A program made the translations under genes and the position numbers. From the NCBI GenBank assembly GCA_026182355.1, contig JAPFBL010000084.1, positions 9,903,501 to 9,967,500 on the forward strand: a stretch of 64,000 bases of DNA, given 5' to 3'. The DNA comes from Hermatobates lingyangjiaoensis. Its lineage: Eukaryota; Arthropoda; Insecta; Hemiptera; Hermatobatidae. Shown here one piece after another: positions 61,062 through 64,000 of the stretch. The notes below the pieces were generated by a model that was not told the DNA's origin, did no database searches, and was given only the letters and a program-made list of their open reading frames with translations. Numbering within the stretch: the first letter of the stretch is position 1; every line of letters begins with the position of its first letter.

Positions 61062-61963
61062 GTCAGTAACAACTCTGTACATATACCTTCCTTATTATTC
61101 ATTTCAAGATGTATTTTTTAAACAATTATGCACTTTGAACTCTAAACTATATCATATAAAAGAACTTCTTTGTTTCTTTTCAAGTATAGCCCTTGTGAAC
61201 CCTGCTCACAGGTATCCTATCATTTCATTTTTCTCTGCATCAGTAAAGGAAGACATGTTTCAGGGTTAACAACTTCCATGACGATAAAATTTCATTTTAA
61301 GAACAATATTTGTCGCTGAATTAAAAGTACAAAACTGTATTCAATTTATTTCTCTTACCCAATAGGAAACCAACCAAAACGTTTTGAAAGTTTAATGAAG
61401 CCGTCAGTAGATCTGCTCAAGAGGAGCTTTTTAGGCATGTGTGATGACCTTCCATAAGTTATAACAACGTTACACGGTTCACTAGCTTTTTTTTGTAACT
61501 GAATTAAACAGAAATAGGAAATTTTGTACTTTAAATGAAAAGGTTAGCTTGACGCATGTTCTTGTATTTCCCAATATGAAATTCTCTTAATTAACTACTT
61601 CATCAGTCACAAAACTTACTTCAAAAGCCATATCATGTGAACCTTAAGTTTGATTTCGTTTGAATTCAGTCGTGAGTACTAAATTCCGCAAGTAGTTGGT
61701 TGGCTATTTCCTTCAAGAAATCATAAAGAAATGAAATACTGGTAGTGTAATAATGTATTTTATTTGTGTAATAATATCATATTTCAAAGGACTGTTACGT
61801 TAGATCAATTGATTGTAAAATAAAGATAAACTTCTTTATTTTATGCATATGGAACTATTTTCAATTACTCTTGTTAGATAGGACCTTATAGTTAAAAAAA
61901 TTTAATTATTGATTATCCTTAATAATTATAGGTTTTTAATATTAATATGAAATTTAGGATATA

Positions 61964-62332
61964 CAGTGGCATAGCGAGGGGAGGGGGGCGGTCCACCCTG
62001 GGTGGCAAGTGACAGGGGGCGGAATTTTGAGGGGGTAAAAATAGAAAATAGAATAAAATTAAAGTAATAAAATACTAACAACAATCTGAAATGTTATACC
62101 AAAATGAGTTTTTAAGGGCGTAATTGTTTTTATATTTTATTCGTGTGATGATACTGTTTTTAACCGGATTTTCAACTGTAATATTTGAAAATTAAAAATA
62201 ATTAGATCTTTGATTGTAATTATATGAAGTTTTGAAGAAATGATAACTTATCATCAGTGAACACGTGGGGGGGTGGGGGGTTACTAATCATACGACCGCC
62301 CTGGTCGTCAAAAATAGTTGTTACACCACTTT
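61964..62332. mobile_element. MITE with CAGTGGCATAGCGAGG-type ends
   Basis: A 369-bp element. The left end is CAGTGGCATAGCGAGGGGAG with GGCGGTCCACCCTGGGTGGC. The right end has CGACCGCCCTGGTCGTC and GTTGTTACACCACTTT, an imperfect inverted repeat of the left end. GATATA flanks both sides (61958-61963 and 62333-62338), a possible short target duplication. G runs near both ends are typical of this widespread repeat type. There is no coding capacity. Superfamily is not certain. Confidence 0.65.
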
Positions 62333-63075
62333 GATATAATTTACAATAGATTAAACTGACAGGAAATAAAATGAGCTTTTTCATTGGTCAAGTTTATCAA
62401 CATTTTTCAAAACACTAGATGTGAATGTTTATTCTTGTGGCAGAATTGCAGAATGAACTTCATGCTACGTGTTCCGATTTGTTCATTCTTACCTGGAAAA
62501 AGCTTCGTTCATTATGTTTACTGATTTTTTGTGCTTTATAAATAGGCAATTTATCAACATTATTACTCATACACAAGTTGACCATACTCTGTTATTGATG
62601 ATAACAATATAATCTCGGCACGAGGTCTGTGTGATACCACTCATGAGGTGGTCAAGTAAAATTTGCTTATCCCTCATTCCAAGTAGTTTTTCTCATTAAC
62701 CGCTTATACCCTTATGTGTCCAATTATGCATTATAAGAACCCAATGCGTCCTTACTCAACGACTTCTAGGAACCAGGAAGTACCACCTACTAAGATCTCC
62801 TTTTGCATAACCTGAAGCCATTGTCAGATGGTGCTTAAGTCCTTAACAAAAGCCTGGTATATTTTAACAGTTTCATACGAATCATACTTTGTCTTTGTAA
62901 TGTGTTTGTTTCTTTTCCAAAGGTCACACATATAGGCTTGCACCTGTCAGTGCTGTTCTAAGGTAGTTAAATGTGGCTCATTTATTATTTGGCACTTATT
63001 TTAGGACTACTCGAGCCATATTACTGGGTCGATTCTACACTGCGAGTCTTAAATTTTGCTATCTCATTTTTATTT

Positions 63076-63262
63076 AGAGTAGGGATCTTGAACGAGTACA
63101 CGACATTGTACAGGCTCGGGACCGACGGCTTAACGCCCTTTCTGAGGGATGATGTACTCGGATTTTGTCACCTCCCTGTAATACTCGTAAAATCGAGGAT
63201 CAGAGTGTGAATAAAATCTAAAACCACAGGCGAACACACACAATCCACTGGGCTACCATGGA
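63076..63262 (-). mobile_element. tRNA-derived SINE relic
   Basis: Minus-strand reading starts CCATGGTAGCCCAGTGGATT, with the A-box-like TAGCCCAGTGG. It continues to GTTCGCCTGTGGTTTTAGAT and TTTATTCACACTCTGATCC (decayed B box), then GGCGTTAAGCCGTCGGTCCC in the body, and ends near GATCCCTACTCTAAAT. It shares the body with the copy at 15952-16138. The 79-codon + frame at 62971-63210 is a shadow. Confidence 0.7.
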
Positions 63263-64000
63263 CCCAAAGTACATTCTTTGTAATGTGAAGTGTCGTTATT
63301 TAAAATGACGGTTCAGTATTGATATGTTTATAAGAGAAACATTTATGATTGATTCAACGAAAAAATAAAAGATCACTTTAAAGAAAGCATTAAATACAAA
63401 AAATAGTAATAAATTAAATTGTTATAACTTTCACTGGCTATAAATTATGTAGTCAATTTTAGAAGAATTAAATCTTAGTTTTAGTACTCTCAGGTAATAA
63501 TGTTCTAAATATCACTCTTGGTTCAAAACAGTTTAAAAAAAGGGAGATAATAAACGTAAAGAAAGCTATTAAATTCAAAATGTAATTTATGTGCTTCCTT
63601 TGAACAGGTATTAAAGATCAGGTTTTTTAGACTCCTTGGCTCTTGGGGAGCAATGTATAAGATTTAAATTTATTGCATTCATCTGTATTTTATTACTCAG
63701 TGTTGGTGAACAGAAAATATACTTAAATTTTTTAAACAAGTTTGCAGAACCACATTGAGTTTAGTTTCTAGAATTGTTTCATTTTACATTTCCTTATACT
63801 TTGATTAATCAATTCACATTGCTCTGAGTTTATATGTTGCTACTTAATATTACCTGCGATTAAAACTGATATCCGATCAAATCCAAGGTTGGCTAAGCTT
63901 AGCATGTGATTCTCTTATCACCGTATTGTCTGCTTTTAGTTAGCTGCCCCTGATAAGATAATGGCATTGACATGTTGAATGTCAACAAACCAAGTTCTAT

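Larger units (their letters stand above)
61062..64000 (+). other. hth: homothorax intron 2 (5' part, runs off the window)
   Basis: The intron begins at the GTCAGT donor after the Tyr-Gly codon pair. The next expected exon starts the MEIS domain (HPLFPLLAL in fly Hth, from memory). I see no such coding block before the window ends, so the intron is at least 2.9 kb. It contains a CAGTGG-type MITE (61964-62332) and a tRNA-derived SINE relic (63076-63262). The rest is AT-rich and unremarkable. Confidence 0.85.

Noticed and set aside
61062..61269. Continuation of the hth exon 2 frame past 61061
   Set aside because: The protein stops resembling Hth exactly at the GTCAGT donor; the remainder is intronic and AT-rich.

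Overview
The window is animal nuclear DNA, visibly AT-rich and dominated by decayed transposons, microsatellites and foldback repeats. The only protein-coding gene I can support is the 5' part of the insect Meis/TALE homeobox gene homothorax (hth), on the + strand. Its first coding exon is tiny (22616-22630, five residues MAQPR) and lies at the 3' edge of the only clear GC/CpG-rich block. The second coding exon (60769-61061) is about 38.1 kb downstream and ends in the conserved Hth/Meis motif DVHKRDKDSIYG. The Drosophila Hth start (MAQPRYDDGLHG), as I remember it, matches the splice product of these two exons (MAQPR + YEESGGLHG). This points to an insect with a repeat-rich genome and long introns. 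I cannot name the order.

Layout: 1-22.3 kb is 5' flank or upstream intron. It holds a 13-bp minisatellite, several copies of one dispersed repeat family, fossils of a jockey-like non-LTR retrotransposon, an hAT-type MITE, a tRNA-derived SINE and hairpin copies of a retroelement end. 22.38-22.63 kb is the probable hth 5' leader with an upstream ORF, followed by coding exon 1. 22.63-60.77 kb is intron 1. It contains a broken Penelope-like element (PLE) with recognisable reverse-transcriptase blocks (about 28.2-30.6 kb), a near-intact 2-kb repeat (32.07-34.10 kb), several PLE-type ends and foldbacks (43.6 kb, 47.5-49.8 kb) and a MITE (46.4-46.9 kb). 60.77-61.06 kb is hth exon 2. 61.06-64.0 kb is intron 2, with a CAGTGG-type MITE and a second SINE copy. 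The MEIS domain and homeodomain exons lie beyond the window.

The dispersed 'ACTTTACTATAAGTAA' repeat family has at least ten full, deleted or relic copies here. Its two youngest-looking copies, 12674-14720 and 32065-34103, lie in inverted orientation and bracket the hth promoter region and exon 1. Retroelement debris includes recurrent short segments with hammerhead-ribozyme-like cores, as known for PLEs. Coding calls outside hth are limited to transposon fossils. I found no tRNA or rRNA gene, CRISPR array or bacterial-type operon.
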